Source: Flavobacterium sp. IB48 (GTDB lineage Bacteria > Bacteroidota > Bacteroidia > Flavobacteriales > Flavobacteriaceae). Taken from it: 64,000 bases of DNA. Both the position numbers and the translations under genes were made by a program. Positions 9,431 to 17,490 of the stretch are shown here, piece after piece; the first letter of the stretch is position 1, and each line of letters opens with the position of its first letter. The stretch covers positions 62,001-126,000 of the forward strand of contig NZ_JAEFCA010000006.1 in assembly GCF_016405855.1 (NCBI RefSeq), given 5' to 3'. The notes beneath the pieces were generated by a model. That model did no database searches. It was not told the origin of the DNA and was given only the letters and a program-made list of their open reading frames with translations.

Positions 9431-10093
9431 ATGCTCGAAAAAAATTTCTCAGGATTTGTTTTGGAAACCGGAACCGATGAGGCTGGCAGAGGATGTCTAG
9501 CTGGTCCAGTTACTGCCGCAGCTATAATTTTACCCGAACATTTTGAAAATAAAATCTTGAATGATAGTAAGCAATTGTCTGAAAAAACAAGAGCGCTTTT
9601 AAGACCAATTATAGAAAAAGAAGCTTTATGTTTTGCCGTAACGCATTTGTTTCCAGACGAAATTGATGAAATAAATATTTTAAATGCTTCTATGAAAGGA
9701 ATGCAAGAATGCATTTTAAAGTTAAAGCATGTTCCCGAATATATTATTGTTGATGGAAATTGTTCCTTAAATGCTAAACTCGGACTTAAAAATACTTTTG
9801 GAAAACAGTTTTCTCAGGAAGAAATTGCACTTTTAAAATCGATTCCGAATCAAAGTATTATCAAAGGCGATGGAAAATACTTGAGTATTGCTGCTGCATC
9901 TGTTTTAGCAAAAACATATCGCGACGAATATATGGATCAAATTCACGAAGAATTTCCGATGTACAATTGGAAACAAAACAAAGGATATCCGACCAAAGAG
10001 CATCGTGAAGCCATTAAAGAATTTGGAACCACAAAATACCATAGAATGAGTTTTAGACTTTTGCCAGAGCAACTAGAACTTGATCTCTTCTAA
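9431..10093 (+). CDS. rnhB: Ribonuclease HII
   Basis: 220 residues, normal length. RNase HII cleaves the RNA strand of RNA/DNA hybrids and incises at single ribonucleotides left in DNA. Diagnostic motifs: GTDEAGRGCLAGPV with catalytic D16 and E17 close to the N-terminus, a third acidic residue in IIVDGNCSLN, and the fourth in AAASVLAKTYRDEYM. The C-terminal region NKGYPTKEHREAI is also conserved in the family. It is a single-gene unit with a consensus promoter in front and a strong terminator behind, transcribed away from the porin gene. Confidence 0.96.
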   Translation: MLEKNFSGFVLETGTDEAGRGCLAGPVTAAAIILPEHFENKILNDSKQLSEKTRALLRPIIEKEALCFAVTHLFPDEIDEINILNASMKGMQECILKLKHVPEYIIVDGNCSLNAKLGLKNTFGKQFSQEEIALLKSIPNQSIIKGDGKYLSIAAASVLAKTYRDEYMDQIHEEFPMYNWKQNKGYPTKEHREAIKEFGTTKYHRMSFRLLPEQLELDLF

Positions 10094-10096
10094 TAA

Positions 10097-10130
10097 AAAA
10101 CGACCTATTTTGTATAGGTCGTTTTTTATT
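10097..10130. terminator. Bidirectional terminator after rnhB
   Basis: Stem ACGACCTAT/ATAGGTCGT (about 10100-10121) has an A-run before and a T-run after. It can stop both rnhB (+) and the converging minus-strand gene. Confidence 0.9.
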
Positions 10131-10980
10131 ATTTTTTACTTTTTAAGAATTCTGCAAATGTTTTTGTGTCATAGTAAAAAGGTCTGACAGCCGTAATTTT
10201 TCCGTCCTTCAAATCAAAATGTTCTGAAATTGGAACTGACATTGTTTTACCTGATTTTTTAGATTTACAGCTTATTGTAAAATAAATGATTACTTCATTT
10301 TTAGAAGCATCACTAAAATAAACCGGTTCTTTTTCTATCTGTAAATCAAAAAACTCTGTTGATTTTGTAAACATTTTTGTCCATTCGCTAAAACCAATAT
10401 AAGTTCCTCCGTAAGGCAATCCTGTAGCCTGATTATAAACTGCTCCGTCTGCAATTAAAGCACTCAAAGCATCAAAGTCTCTTGTTTTAAAAAGACTTTC
10501 ATAATATTTCGCCACTACTTTCAAATTATCAGCTTCTAGATTCTTTAAAATATCTGCCTCAGACAAAGTTGCTCCTTTATCCCAGAAACTAATAATTTTA
10601 CTTACCTGACCTTTTCCGTTTAAACGTGCAAAATCACGTCCAGCCATTACAAGATTATTTTTAGAATCAAGAATTTTCCATTCCCAAGTTACATAATTGT
10701 CCTTTACAATTTTGGCTCCCGAAGTTAAAACTGCATCTGGGTTTTTCTTGTAAAATTCGTTAATAACATTATTAAACGCAACAGTTCCTTTTATAGAAGC
10801 TGAAGGATCTTCAAAAGTACTGTCTTCTAACCAGATTGATTTTATCATCTTTAATCTAGTATCGCTATTTTTTTCCTGCCACACTTTTTCATAAACTGTA
10901 ACTGGATATAATTTATCTTTCTTTTGGGCAAAAAGACCATTTAGCACAAAAAGAAAACAGAATAAGTAGATTTTTCTCAT
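10129..10980 (-). CDS. Secreted protein with two NTF2/SnoaL-like domains
   Basis: 283 residues from the ATG at 10980; a two-codon longer reading would need a TTG. A signal peptide (MRKIYLFCFLFVLNGLFAQ) sends it to the periplasm. Two cone-shaped NTF2-like domains are suggested: residues ~20-135 (SIKGTVAFNNVINEFYKKNP ... VMAGRDFARLNGKG) and ~150-280 (VAKYYESLFKTRDFDALSAL ... EHFDLKDGKITAVRPFYYD). Such folds serve as small-molecule enzymes or binding domains; no catalytic residues can be named, so substrate and role are open. A TAAATTTG -7 element lies on the minus strand at 11024-11017, 37 bp upstream. Confidence 0.75.
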   Translation of the reverse strand: MRKIYLFCFLFVLNGLFAQKKDKLYPVTVYEKVWQEKNSDTRLKMIKSIWLEDSTFEDPSASIKGTVAFNNVINEFYKKNPDAVLTSGAKIVKDNYVTWEWKILDSKNNLVMAGRDFARLNGKGQVSKIISFWDKGATLSEADILKNLEADNLKVVAKYYESLFKTRDFDALSALIADGAVYNQATGLPYGGTYIGFSEWTKMFTKSTEFFDLQIEKEPVYFSDASKNEVIIYFTISCKSKKSGKTMSVPISEHFDLKDGKITAVRPFYYDTKTFAEFLKSKK

Positions 10981-11154
10981 AAGCAATCAGGAATTAAAAA
11001 TTTAATAGTAAGTACTCAAATTTAGCATAAATACCTTAGAGAACGATGAATAATCTATAATTTGTCTTTCTTTCAAAATCTTAACTTTTGCGAAATGGTT
11101 TTTCTCTTTTTTCAATATTTTTTTAGAAAAAAACCGATTTCTCTCTAAAAATTG

Positions 11155-11200
11155 ACACGAAATAAAAAACCGTTTCAAATGAATATCTGAAACGGTTTAC
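11155..11200 (-). terminator. Terminator of lipB
   Basis: Stem AAACCGTTTCA/TGAAACGGTTT (11168-11199) has a T-rich stretch on its minus-strand 3' side (TTTTTTATTT). It lies 18 bp beyond the lipB stop. Confidence 0.85.
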
Positions 11201-11216
11201 TTTCTTAGAGATGTTT

Positions 11217-11915
11217 TTAAACAAATTCAGCTTCGAAGAGCTCTGCGAAATGTTTTATGATTTTAGCTTTTATTTCTTCTTCATTTACTTTTTCTACCCC
11301 GAGTTCTACGTTTAAAGAAGTAACGCCTTTTCCGCGAATACCGCATGGAATAATATTATCAAAATATCCTAAATCAATATTTACATTTAAAGCAAATCCG
11401 TGCATGGTAACCCATCTTGAAGCACGAACGCCCATTGCGCATATTTTACGTGCAAACGGAGTTCCTACGCCAAGCCAGACTCCAGTTTCTCCTTCGCTTC
11501 TTCCCGATTCTAAACCGTATTCTGCCAAAGTTAGAATGATTGATTCTTCTAACAGACGAAGGTATTTATGAATATCAGTAAAGAAATTTTCTAAATCTAA
11601 AATCGGATAACCTACAATTTGTCCAGGTCCGTGATACGTAATATCTCCGCCACGATTGATTTTATAAAAAGTCGCTCCTTTGGCTTCGAGTTGTTTTTCG
11701 TTTAATAATAAGTTCTCTAGATCGCCACTTTTCCCCAAAGTATAAACATGAGGATGCTCTACAAACAGCAAATAATTTGGTGTTGGCAACTCTAGTTCTT
11801 CTCTTCTATTCTTGATTTTTAAATCGACTATGTCTTTAAAGATTTCTTCTTGATATTCCCAAGTAGATTTATAATCTTTTTTACCCAGATCCTGAAGTTG
11901 GATTTTTTTGTTCAT
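11217..11915 (-). CDS. lipB: Lipoyl(octanoyl) transferase
   Basis: 232 residues. LipB moves an octanoyl group from acyl carrier protein to lipoyl domains of 2-oxoacid dehydrogenases and the glycine cleavage H protein; LipA then inserts sulfur. The signature RGGDITYHGPGQIVGYPILD (residues 88-107) is complete, and the catalytic pair is visible as K157 (RKICAMGVR) and C191 (IPCGIRGKGVTSL). The gene starts 5 bp after the stop of the lipoprotein gene at 11921-12664, indicating one transcript. A hairpin terminator follows. LipA is not in the window. Confidence 0.96.
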   Translation of the reverse strand: MNKKIQLQDLGKKDYKSTWEYQEEIFKDIVDLKIKNRREELELPTPNYLLFVEHPHVYTLGKSGDLENLLLNEKQLEAKGATFYKINRGGDITYHGPGQIVGYPILDLENFFTDIHKYLRLLEESIILTLAEYGLESGRSEGETGVWLGVGTPFARKICAMGVRASRWVTMHGFALNVNIDLGYFDNIIPCGIRGKGVTSLNVELGVEKVNEEEIKAKIIKHFAELFEAEFV

Positions 11916-11920
11916 TTTAA

Positions 11921-12664
11921 TTATTTTTCAAACTCAACATCACAGTCAAGTTTGTCGGGATTCTCCATATAATCCGTAAAAGAGTATTGAATTGTAATTG
12001 ATTTTCTGTCGTCGCTAAACAAAGCGCTTGGATTAGAGACTTTCTTTATCTTTTTTGGAAAGTGATATTTTACAATGTAGCTAGACGAAGCAAACATCAT
12101 TTTTGACATATCTCCTTCTGAATCTTGCGCCTTTGCTGCCTTTTTTTGTTGATCGACTACTGCTTTTCTTGTAAATTTCTTTCCGTCATAAGTATAACTT
12201 AATTTACTGCCATTATCTCCGAAACCGCTTCCCATAGGATTTTTGCCTCCTTCTAATTTTTGAAGCGTGCCCAATGTCTGTAAAATATCTTGCAATTCGT
12301 TTACGTTTTTAAAATCAGTTGACATGTTCATTAGAAATTCTTTCTTCTCTGAACTTATTTTTGTCGATACAACATAACTTTCCAGTTTTTTAAGTTCTTT
12401 TTGTGTTTCTGGCGACAATTTGGCAATACTGTCTTTTTTCTCTTGAAATACTTCTTTGAAAGTAAAAGTAGTATCTATATCTTTTTTATTGTCTCCCATT
12501 TGACCTGCAATTTGATCACCAGCCATTTCCATTATAGGAGAACCGTCCATGTCTACAGAGAATTTTCCGGTTCCGTTATCGTTTATGTAAATATTTTCAG
12601 TGAAAGTACAGCTAGTTAAAGTCGCTATTAAAAAAGAAAAACAAAGTAATTTGTATAATTTCAT
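11921..12664 (-). CDS. Lipoprotein of unknown function, paralogue of 12740-13456
   Basis: 247 residues from the ATG at 12664, which opens directly into a lipoprotein signal (lipobox LTSC, Cys19). A TATCTTTG -7 element on the minus strand at 12690-12683 supports this start over an in-frame ATG 21 bp further up. The mature start FTENIYINDNGTGKFSVDMDG and the later IDTTFTFKEVF match the upstream neighbour (TETLTINSDRSGSIEVY and IDTTFTFRDY), so the two arose by tandem duplication. No enzymatic motif is seen. Probably faces the periplasm or is attached to the outer membrane. It is 5 bp from lipB. Confidence 0.8.
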   Translation of the reverse strand: MKLYKLLCFSFLIATLTSCTFTENIYINDNGTGKFSVDMDGSPIMEMAGDQIAGQMGDNKKDIDTTFTFKEVFQEKKDSIAKLSPETQKELKKLESYVVSTKISSEKKEFLMNMSTDFKNVNELQDILQTLGTLQKLEGGKNPMGSGFGDNGSKLSYTYDGKKFTRKAVVDQQKKAAKAQDSEGDMSKMMFASSSYIVKYHFPKKIKKVSNPSALFSDDRKSITIQYSFTDYMENPDKLDCDVEFEK

Positions 12665-12739
12665 CGATGTACAATTTTTCATCAAAGATACGAACTTTTT
12701 TAAGGCGCTAACTTTATTTAAAAACCCGCTAAAACCTTT

Positions 12740-13456
12740 TTATTCTAAAACAACTTCTAGATTTGTACTTTCTGGATTTTTTAAACAATCTGAAAGCTGA
12801 AATTTTAAGCTTAAAGATTTTTGGTCTGAACCAATAATTGCGTTTGAATTTGAAACCGATTTTATTTTTTGAGGAAAATAATATTTGAGCATATAGGATT
12901 GCATTACCTTATACTTAGAATATATTTTTTCGTATTCATCCATTTCTTTTTTATCTTTTTCAAACTTTTCTGGATTGGTTATGGCTAAAGTTCTTTTAAA
13001 AACTTTACCATCAAAAGTGTATTTTATTTTATAGCTTTTTCTGTATATGGGATAGTTTTCTTTAAGAGAATTTGCCAATCCGAGGCTTTCATAAAGATTC
13101 GGTATTTCTTCTATGTTCTTAAATTCGAAAGCTACTTTGTTGAAATTTTCCATTTGAATTGGGTCCAATTTGATCTGCATTTTTACATTTGCATGCTCTG
13201 TAAATAAAGCTTGGTCGGCTTTATTAAATTTCACAAAAGTATCTTGGTACTTGACGATGTAATCTCGAAAAGTAAAAGTTGTGTCTATAAATTTTTCATC
13301 TCCAAAATCTTGTCTTCCTAACTGTGCGAAACTATTCTCATCTCGAAGACTGTATACTTCGATACTTCCGCTTCTGTCTGAATTTATGGTAAGCGTTTCT
13401 GTAATTTGACAGCTTATAAAAGAAAATAACAGTAAAAAAACGGATAAATATTTCAT
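12740..13456 (-). CDS. Lipoprotein of unknown function, paralogue of 11921-12664
   Basis: 238 residues with a short lipoprotein signal (MKYLSVFLLLFSFISC, Cys16). Shares layout and motifs with the next gene downstream: the ITETLTINSDRSGS opening, IDTTFTFRDY around residues 62-71, a KYTFDGKVFKR hairpin near 150 and a C-terminal block (YYFPQKIKSVSNSNAI in this one, YHFPKKIKKVSNPSAL in the other). Similarity is clear in these blocks and low elsewhere, so the duplication is old. Function unknown. The 75-bp gap to the downstream paralogue contains its own -7 element, so separate transcription is possible. Confidence 0.8.
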   Translation of the reverse strand: MKYLSVFLLLFSFISCQITETLTINSDRSGSIEVYSLRDENSFAQLGRQDFGDEKFIDTTFTFRDYIVKYQDTFVKFNKADQALFTEHANVKMQIKLDPIQMENFNKVAFEFKNIEEIPNLYESLGLANSLKENYPIYRKSYKIKYTFDGKVFKRTLAITNPEKFEKDKKEMDEYEKIYSKYKVMQSYMLKYYFPQKIKSVSNSNAIIGSDQKSLSLKFQLSDCLKNPESTNLEVVLE

Positions 13457-13557
13457 TTTTTGTTAAAAATCTAAAGTTACAAAAAGCTAATATAGTAAGT
13501 TTTTTCAGTCATTGCGTTCCAACTAAAAACTCTTTTGAAAACGAAAATTTCTAATCT

Positions 13558-13627
13558 AGCCCCGATAGAAGCGGTATCCTTTTTCTTGCTTCTTTAGCAA
13601 GGAAAAGATACAAGCGTATAGCGGGAC
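13558..13627. repeat. Imperfect palindromic intergenic element
   Basis: About 70 bp folding back on itself: the arms begin GCCCCGATAGAAGCG and end AGCGGGAC, and the centre is CTTGCT-TCTTT-AGCAAG. It sits between the lipoprotein gene and lysS, away from the lysS promoter. From memory, similar elements recur between genes in Flavobacterium genomes; this copy is the only one of its exact kind in the window. Confidence 0.65.
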
Positions 13628-13682
13628 AAAACGTTCATGAAAAGACGAAAATTTCTGCTGCAAAAAACCTTAACACTTTGAG

Positions 13683-13712
13683 TTGAAACTTGAAACAAAA
13701 ATTTTATCTTTG
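13683..13712 (+). promoter_or_regulatory. Promoter of lysS
   Basis: TTG at 13683-13685, 19 bp, then TATCTTTG at 13705-13712: a good fit to the Bacteroidota -33/-7 consensus. The lysS ATG is 23 bp further on. No T-box or leader peptide is visible. Confidence 0.7.
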
Positions 13713-13735
13713 CACACTTAAAAAAATAGCACAAA

Positions 13736-15439
13736 ATGGCATTATCAGAACAAGAAATCATTAGAAGAGAAAAACTTCAGAACTTACGCAACTTAGGAAT
13801 CAATCCTTATCCAGCTAATCTTTTTCCTGTAAATCATACATCTAAGCAGATAAAGGAAACGTTTGAAGAGGGTAAGAAGGTTATCGTTGCGGGACGTTTG
13901 ATGAGTGTTCGTGATCAAGGTAAAGCTTGTTTTGCTGAGTTACAAGATAGCGAAGGACGTATTCAATTGTACGTAAATCGCGATGTTTTGTGTGAAGGTG
14001 ACGATAAAACGCTATACAACCAAGTGTTCAAAAAATTAACCGATCTAGGTGATTTTATTGGTATTGAAGGTGAATTGTTTACAACTCAAGTTGGTGCAAA
14101 ATGTATTCGCGTGACTGGTTTTACTTTCTTAAGCAAAACTTTACGTCCGTTACCGTTACCAAAAGTTGACGAAGAAGGAAACGTTCACGATGCATTTAAT
14201 GATGCTGAGTTACGTTACAGAATGCGTTATGTAGATTTAACAGTAAACCCACAAGTTAAAGAAACTTTCATCAAACGTACTAAATTGTTCAGTGCGATGC
14301 GTGGTTATTTTAACGATGCAGGATATTTAGAGGTTGACACTCCTGTTTTACAATCTATTCCTGGTGGAGCTTCGGCAAGACCATTTATTACGCATCACAA
14401 CTCGCTTGATATTCCGCTTTACATGCGTATTGCAAATGAGTTATACTTAAAAAGATTAATTGTTGGTGGATTTGAAGGTGTTTATGAGTTTTCTAGAAAC
14501 TTCCGTAACGAAGGTATGGACAGAACGCATAATCCTGAGTTTACGGCAATGGAAATATATGTAGCCTACAAAGACTACAACTGGATGATGGAATTTGCTG
14601 AAGGCTTATTGGAGCATTGTGCAATTGCAGTTAACGGAACTAGCGAAGTTACTTTTGGCGAGCACAAAATTAACTTTAAAGCGCCTTATGCTCGTGTTAC
14701 AATGACAGATTCTATCAAACATTTTACTGGTTTTGATATTTCTGGAAAAACAGAACAAGAATTGTTTGAAGCTGCTCGCGGAATGGGAATCGAGGTTGAC
14801 GAAACAATGGGTAAAGGAAAATTGATTGATGAAATTTTTGGAGCTAAATGTGAAGGAAATTATATTCAGCCAACTTTCATTACAGATTATCCTAAAGAAA
14901 TGTCACCGCTTTGTAAAGAGCACCGCGATAATCCAGATTTGACTGAGCGTTTTGAATTAATGGTTTGCGGTAAAGAAATTGCAAATGCATATTCTGAATT
15001 AAATGATCCAATTGATCAAAGAGAGCGTTTTGAAGATCAAATGCGTTTGGCAGCAAAAGGTGATGATGAAGCAAACGGAATTATCGACGAAGATTTCTTA
15101 AGAGCTCTTGAGTACGGTATGCCTCCTACTTCTGGAATGGGAATTGGAATGGATCGTTTGATTATGTATTTGACAAACAATGCTTCGATTCAGGAAGTTT
15201 TATTGTTTCCTCAAATGCGTCCTGAGAAAAAACAAGCTCAGATCGAACTTTCTGATGAAGAAAAATTCATTATTGACTTGCTTACCAAAAATGAAAATAG
15301 AATGGATTTAACGCAACTAAAAATTACAGCTAACTTAAGCGGTAAAAAATGGGATGCTTCTATGAAAAACTTATCTAAACACGGTTTGACTAAAGTTGTT
15401 GTTGACGGCGAGTTTAAATTTGTGGAATTGATGGGGTAA
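13736..15439 (+). CDS. lysS: Lysyl-tRNA synthetase, class II
   Basis: 567 residues, somewhat longer than the ~500 of E. coli because of a C-terminal tail after the catalytic core. It charges tRNA-Lys. An N-terminal OB-fold anticodon-binding domain spans ~50-150 (VAGRLMSVRDQGKACFAELQD). The class II motifs are all present: motif 1 region YLEVDTPVLQSIPGGASARPF, motif 2 FRNEGMDRTHNPEFT and motif 3 SGMGIGMDRLIMYLTN. The last ~60 residues (LSDEEKFIIDLLTKNENRMD onward) form an added helical domain typical of Bacteroidota copies. Single gene with its own promoter and terminator. Confidence 0.97.
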   Translation: MALSEQEIIRREKLQNLRNLGINPYPANLFPVNHTSKQIKETFEEGKKVIVAGRLMSVRDQGKACFAELQDSEGRIQLYVNRDVLCEGDDKTLYNQVFKKLTDLGDFIGIEGELFTTQVGAKCIRVTGFTFLSKTLRPLPLPKVDEEGNVHDAFNDAELRYRMRYVDLTVNPQVKETFIKRTKLFSAMRGYFNDAGYLEVDTPVLQSIPGGASARPFITHHNSLDIPLYMRIANELYLKRLIVGGFEGVYEFSRNFRNEGMDRTHNPEFTAMEIYVAYKDYNWMMEFAEGLLEHCAIAVNGTSEVTFGEHKINFKAPYARVTMTDSIKHFTGFDISGKTEQELFEAARGMGIEVDETMGKGKLIDEIFGAKCEGNYIQPTFITDYPKEMSPLCKEHRDNPDLTERFELMVCGKEIANAYSELNDPIDQRERFEDQMRLAAKGDDEANGIIDEDFLRALEYGMPPTSGMGIGMDRLIMYLTNNASIQEVLLFPQMRPEKKQAQIELSDEEKFIIDLLTKNENRMDLTQLKITANLSGKKWDASMKNLSKHGLTKVVVDGEFKFVELMG

Positions 15440-15464
15440 ATTCCTTTAAAATCATATAAAAATT

Positions 15465-15494
15465 AAAAGGAGCTTTTATTAAGCTCCTTTTTCA
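15465..15494 (+). terminator. Terminator of lysS
   Basis: Stem AAAAGGAGCTT/AAGCTCCTTTT with loop TTATT, followed by TTC. Lies 25 bp after the lysS stop. Confidence 0.88.
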
Positions 15495-15511
15495 TATATA
15501 AATATTTTCCT

Positions 15512-15519
15512 TAATTTTG
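15512..15519 (+). promoter_or_regulatory. -7 element giving a possibly leaderless ATPase transcript
   Basis: TAATTTTG matches TAnnTTTG and ends only 5 bp before the ATG at 15525. If used, transcription would start at or next to the start codon. No clear -33 TTG is found at the expected distance. Confidence 0.4.
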
Positions 15520-15524
15520 GAAAC

Positions 15525-16838
15525 ATGGAAAGAGCAAAACTTATTGTTAAAAATTTTGGACCTCTAAAAGATATTGATATCGAAGTTAGAGAAATGGTAA
15601 CCTTTATTGGTGCTCAAGCTTCTGGTAAAAGCACTTTGGCTAAATTACTTTCAATATTTGAAGATGAAAATTTTAGAAGAGACGATTTAATCACTTTTGA
15701 AGATGAATTAAAAAAATATAATATTTTTTCTTATTTAAAACCAGATACATTTATTCTTTACGATAATGTAACAAAAAATGTGTGTCTCAATCATTTTAAA
15801 CATGAAAACGGCATTTCAAATAAATCAGGAAGTACAAATTGGCTAAATTACACTAAAGAACAAAAAATCGATCATGATATTATATCTATATTAAAAGACT
15901 ATATAAATTATGATTTAACCTTCACAATTATAAAAGCTGAGTATTTTAGAAAAGTCTTAGCTCTTTTTTCAACTAATGAAAAAAACAAGGATCTAGTCGA
16001 TTATTTGGTATCGTCTCGAAATAAGTTGGCTGACATAAGTATTGATAAAATATTTGAATTAGGCAACATTGAAAAAAAAGCAGAAAACTATATTTCATTC
16101 TATGAAATCATAATCAATATATTGCCAGAAGTATACACTTTCGATTCTATTTATATCCCAGCTGAAAGAACATTTCTTCATCTAATAGAAAGAAATGTTA
16201 TGGGTTTATTAAAAAGTGGAGTTAATATTCCAGGACACATATTAAATATTGGAAACGAATATGAAAAAGCAATTCATACCATAAAGGAATTACCTATAAA
16301 AATTATTGATAAAAAAACAAAGTACAAAAGAGAAGGTCAAAAATCATATATTTATCATAATGAAAATGAAAAAGTTGATTTATTAGAATCTGCATCTGGC
16401 CTACAATCGGTAATACCTATTTTATTATTAATTGAATATTCCAAATCATTAAAAGAAGAATATAATTTCAATTTTGTTGTTGAAGAGCCTGAATTAAATT
16501 TATACCCTAAAGCCCAACATGAATTAATTAAATATTTAATTAAAAATTGTTTAATAGAAAGAAAAAATCTAATAATAACTACTCATAGTCCATTTATTTT
16601 AGCTTCCATAAATAATTTATTATTAGCTCATGATAAAGGTCAAAACAATCCTAAAGAAGTAAACAAAATTATAAAGAAAGAGTCTTGGCTTAATCCTAAA
16701 AATTTTATTGCTTATGAATTGAAAAATGGAAAAGCAAAAAAAATCATGAATGATAAATTAGGGCAAATTTCGGAGAATATGATTGATGGTGTTTCGGATG
16801 CTTTTGCTAATGAATTTGATAAATTACTTGATTTATGA
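15525..16838 (+). CDS. AAA/ABC-type ATPase of a two-gene accessory module
   Basis: 437 residues. Walker A is GAQASGKST (29-37), the ABC-like signature region LLESASGLQS lies near 290, Walker B with the catalytic Glu is FVVEEPELNLYPKAQ near 320-335, and the switch His is in LIITTHSPFIL near 350. The order and the EPELNLYP form place it with SMC/RecF/OLD-like ATPases (AAA_15/AAA_21 type), but there is no TOPRIM domain and only a short inserted helical region instead of a long coiled coil. A conserved-looking YIPAERTF motif precedes the signature. It overlaps the next gene by 4 bp (ATGA). This pair is more AT-rich than lysS and the flanks, which suggests transfer. Role in defence is inferred from this context. 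Confidence 0.88.
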   Translation: MERAKLIVKNFGPLKDIDIEVREMVTFIGAQASGKSTLAKLLSIFEDENFRRDDLITFEDELKKYNIFSYLKPDTFILYDNVTKNVCLNHFKHENGISNKSGSTNWLNYTKEQKIDHDIISILKDYINYDLTFTIIKAEYFRKVLALFSTNEKNKDLVDYLVSSRNKLADISIDKIFELGNIEKKAENYISFYEIIINILPEVYTFDSIYIPAERTFLHLIERNVMGLLKSGVNIPGHILNIGNEYEKAIHTIKELPIKIIDKKTKYKREGQKSYIYHNENEKVDLLESASGLQSVIPILLLIEYSKSLKEEYNFNFVVEEPELNLYPKAQHELIKYLIKNCLIERKNLIITTHSPFILASINNLLLAHDKGQNNPKEVNKIIKKESWLNPKNFIAYELKNGKAKKIMNDKLGQISENMIDGVSDAFANEFDKLLDL

Positions 16839-17329
16839 TTCATCGTCTTAGACAAGCGTTCCCTGAAATTGAAGCAAATTGTTTACAAACTATTACAGAT
16901 AAACATGCATTTGTTTTTGAAGCTGAAACAGTTTTATTTGTCAAAGTAAAAGATCCTTGGCATTTACACATAGAGAACAAATCAAATAATGAATTCTACT
17001 TTATTCAAAATGATGATTGTGTTATGAAAAAAGCTAAAGGAGGTCAATGTGATTATGTTGTTTGCAATAATAAAGATGTCTTTTTCACAGAAGTTAAAGT
17101 TGCAAAAGGAAATCAGGCAAACCACAGAAAAGATGCCTATTTGCAGTTAGAAAACACATTCAAACATTATTCAAATTTGATTGATTTTAATCCCTACATC
17201 CTTAATGCTGTAGTTTGTTTTCCAAGTAAAAGAAGAATTATAAAGGCAAGTGCTTCTACAAAAAGAAAAGAATTTAAAGATTTATATAAATTAAATCTTA
17301 TTGAAAGTAATTATATTTCATTTGATTAA
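16835..17329 (+). CDS. Small PD-(D/E)XK nuclease-like partner protein
   Basis: 164 residues, no recognised family name. The layout D73 (GGQCDYVVC), then E86-V-K88 (VFFTEVKVAKG), then Q104 in AYLQLENTF reads as the PD-(D/E)XK nuclease core: metal-binding Asp, E-x-K and a conserved Gln in the following helix. The preceding beta hairpin (FYFIQNDDCVMKKAKGG) fits. If correct, this is a compact endonuclease whose activity would be gated by the ATPase in front, with which it is translationally coupled through ATGA. It lacks a DNA-recognition domain of its own. The alternative is an inactive fold used for binding. Motif reading is mine; no search was possible. Confidence 0.7.
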   Translation: MIHRLRQAFPEIEANCLQTITDKHAFVFEAETVLFVKVKDPWHLHIENKSNNEFYFIQNDDCVMKKAKGGQCDYVVCNNKDVFFTEVKVAKGNQANHRKDAYLQLENTFKHYSNLIDFNPYILNAVVCFPSKRRIIKASASTKRKEFKDLYKLNLIESNYISFD

Positions 17330-17480
17330 TAACCAAAACTTAAAGATTTATAATCAAGAAATTTATCAATTCGATGAAGACGAAATAGAAATCATCAAAA
17401 AAAGCGAAGACGATATAAAAAAAGGAAGAGTTATTTCACAAGAAGATTTAGATAAAGAAGATCTTGAATGGCTTTCTTAA
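17322..17480 (+). CDS. Possible small acidic protein, antitoxin-like (start uncertain)
   Basis: An open frame without ATG; TTG at 17322 would start a 52-residue, highly acidic product that overlaps the end of the nuclease gene. Its second half (IIKKSEDDIKKGRVISQEDL ending EWLS) resembles C-termini of small Bacteroidota antitoxin-like proteins, in which I, G, S and a terminal WL are typical. It could be a third component of the ATPase/nuclease module, a separate antitoxin whose N-terminus has decayed, or non-coding. The frame is closed upstream by a TAA at 17292-17294. A perfect palindromic terminator follows within 11 bp, so it probably ends the transcript. Confidence 0.4.
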   Translation: MINNQNLKIYNQEIYQFDEDEIEIIKKSEDDIKKGRVISQEDLDKEDLEWLS

Positions 17481-17490
17481 TTTAAGTAGC

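Noticed and set aside
13457..13735. T-box or riboswitch before lysS
   Set aside because: No T-box consensus, and the only structured element is the repeat upstream of the promoter, so it would not be in the transcript.
15525..16838. Identification of the ATPase as GajA, PtuA or AriA of a named defence system
   Set aside because: No TOPRIM domain as in GajA, and the partner lacks HNH (PtuB) and TOPRIM/DUF4435 (AriB) motifs as far as can be read.
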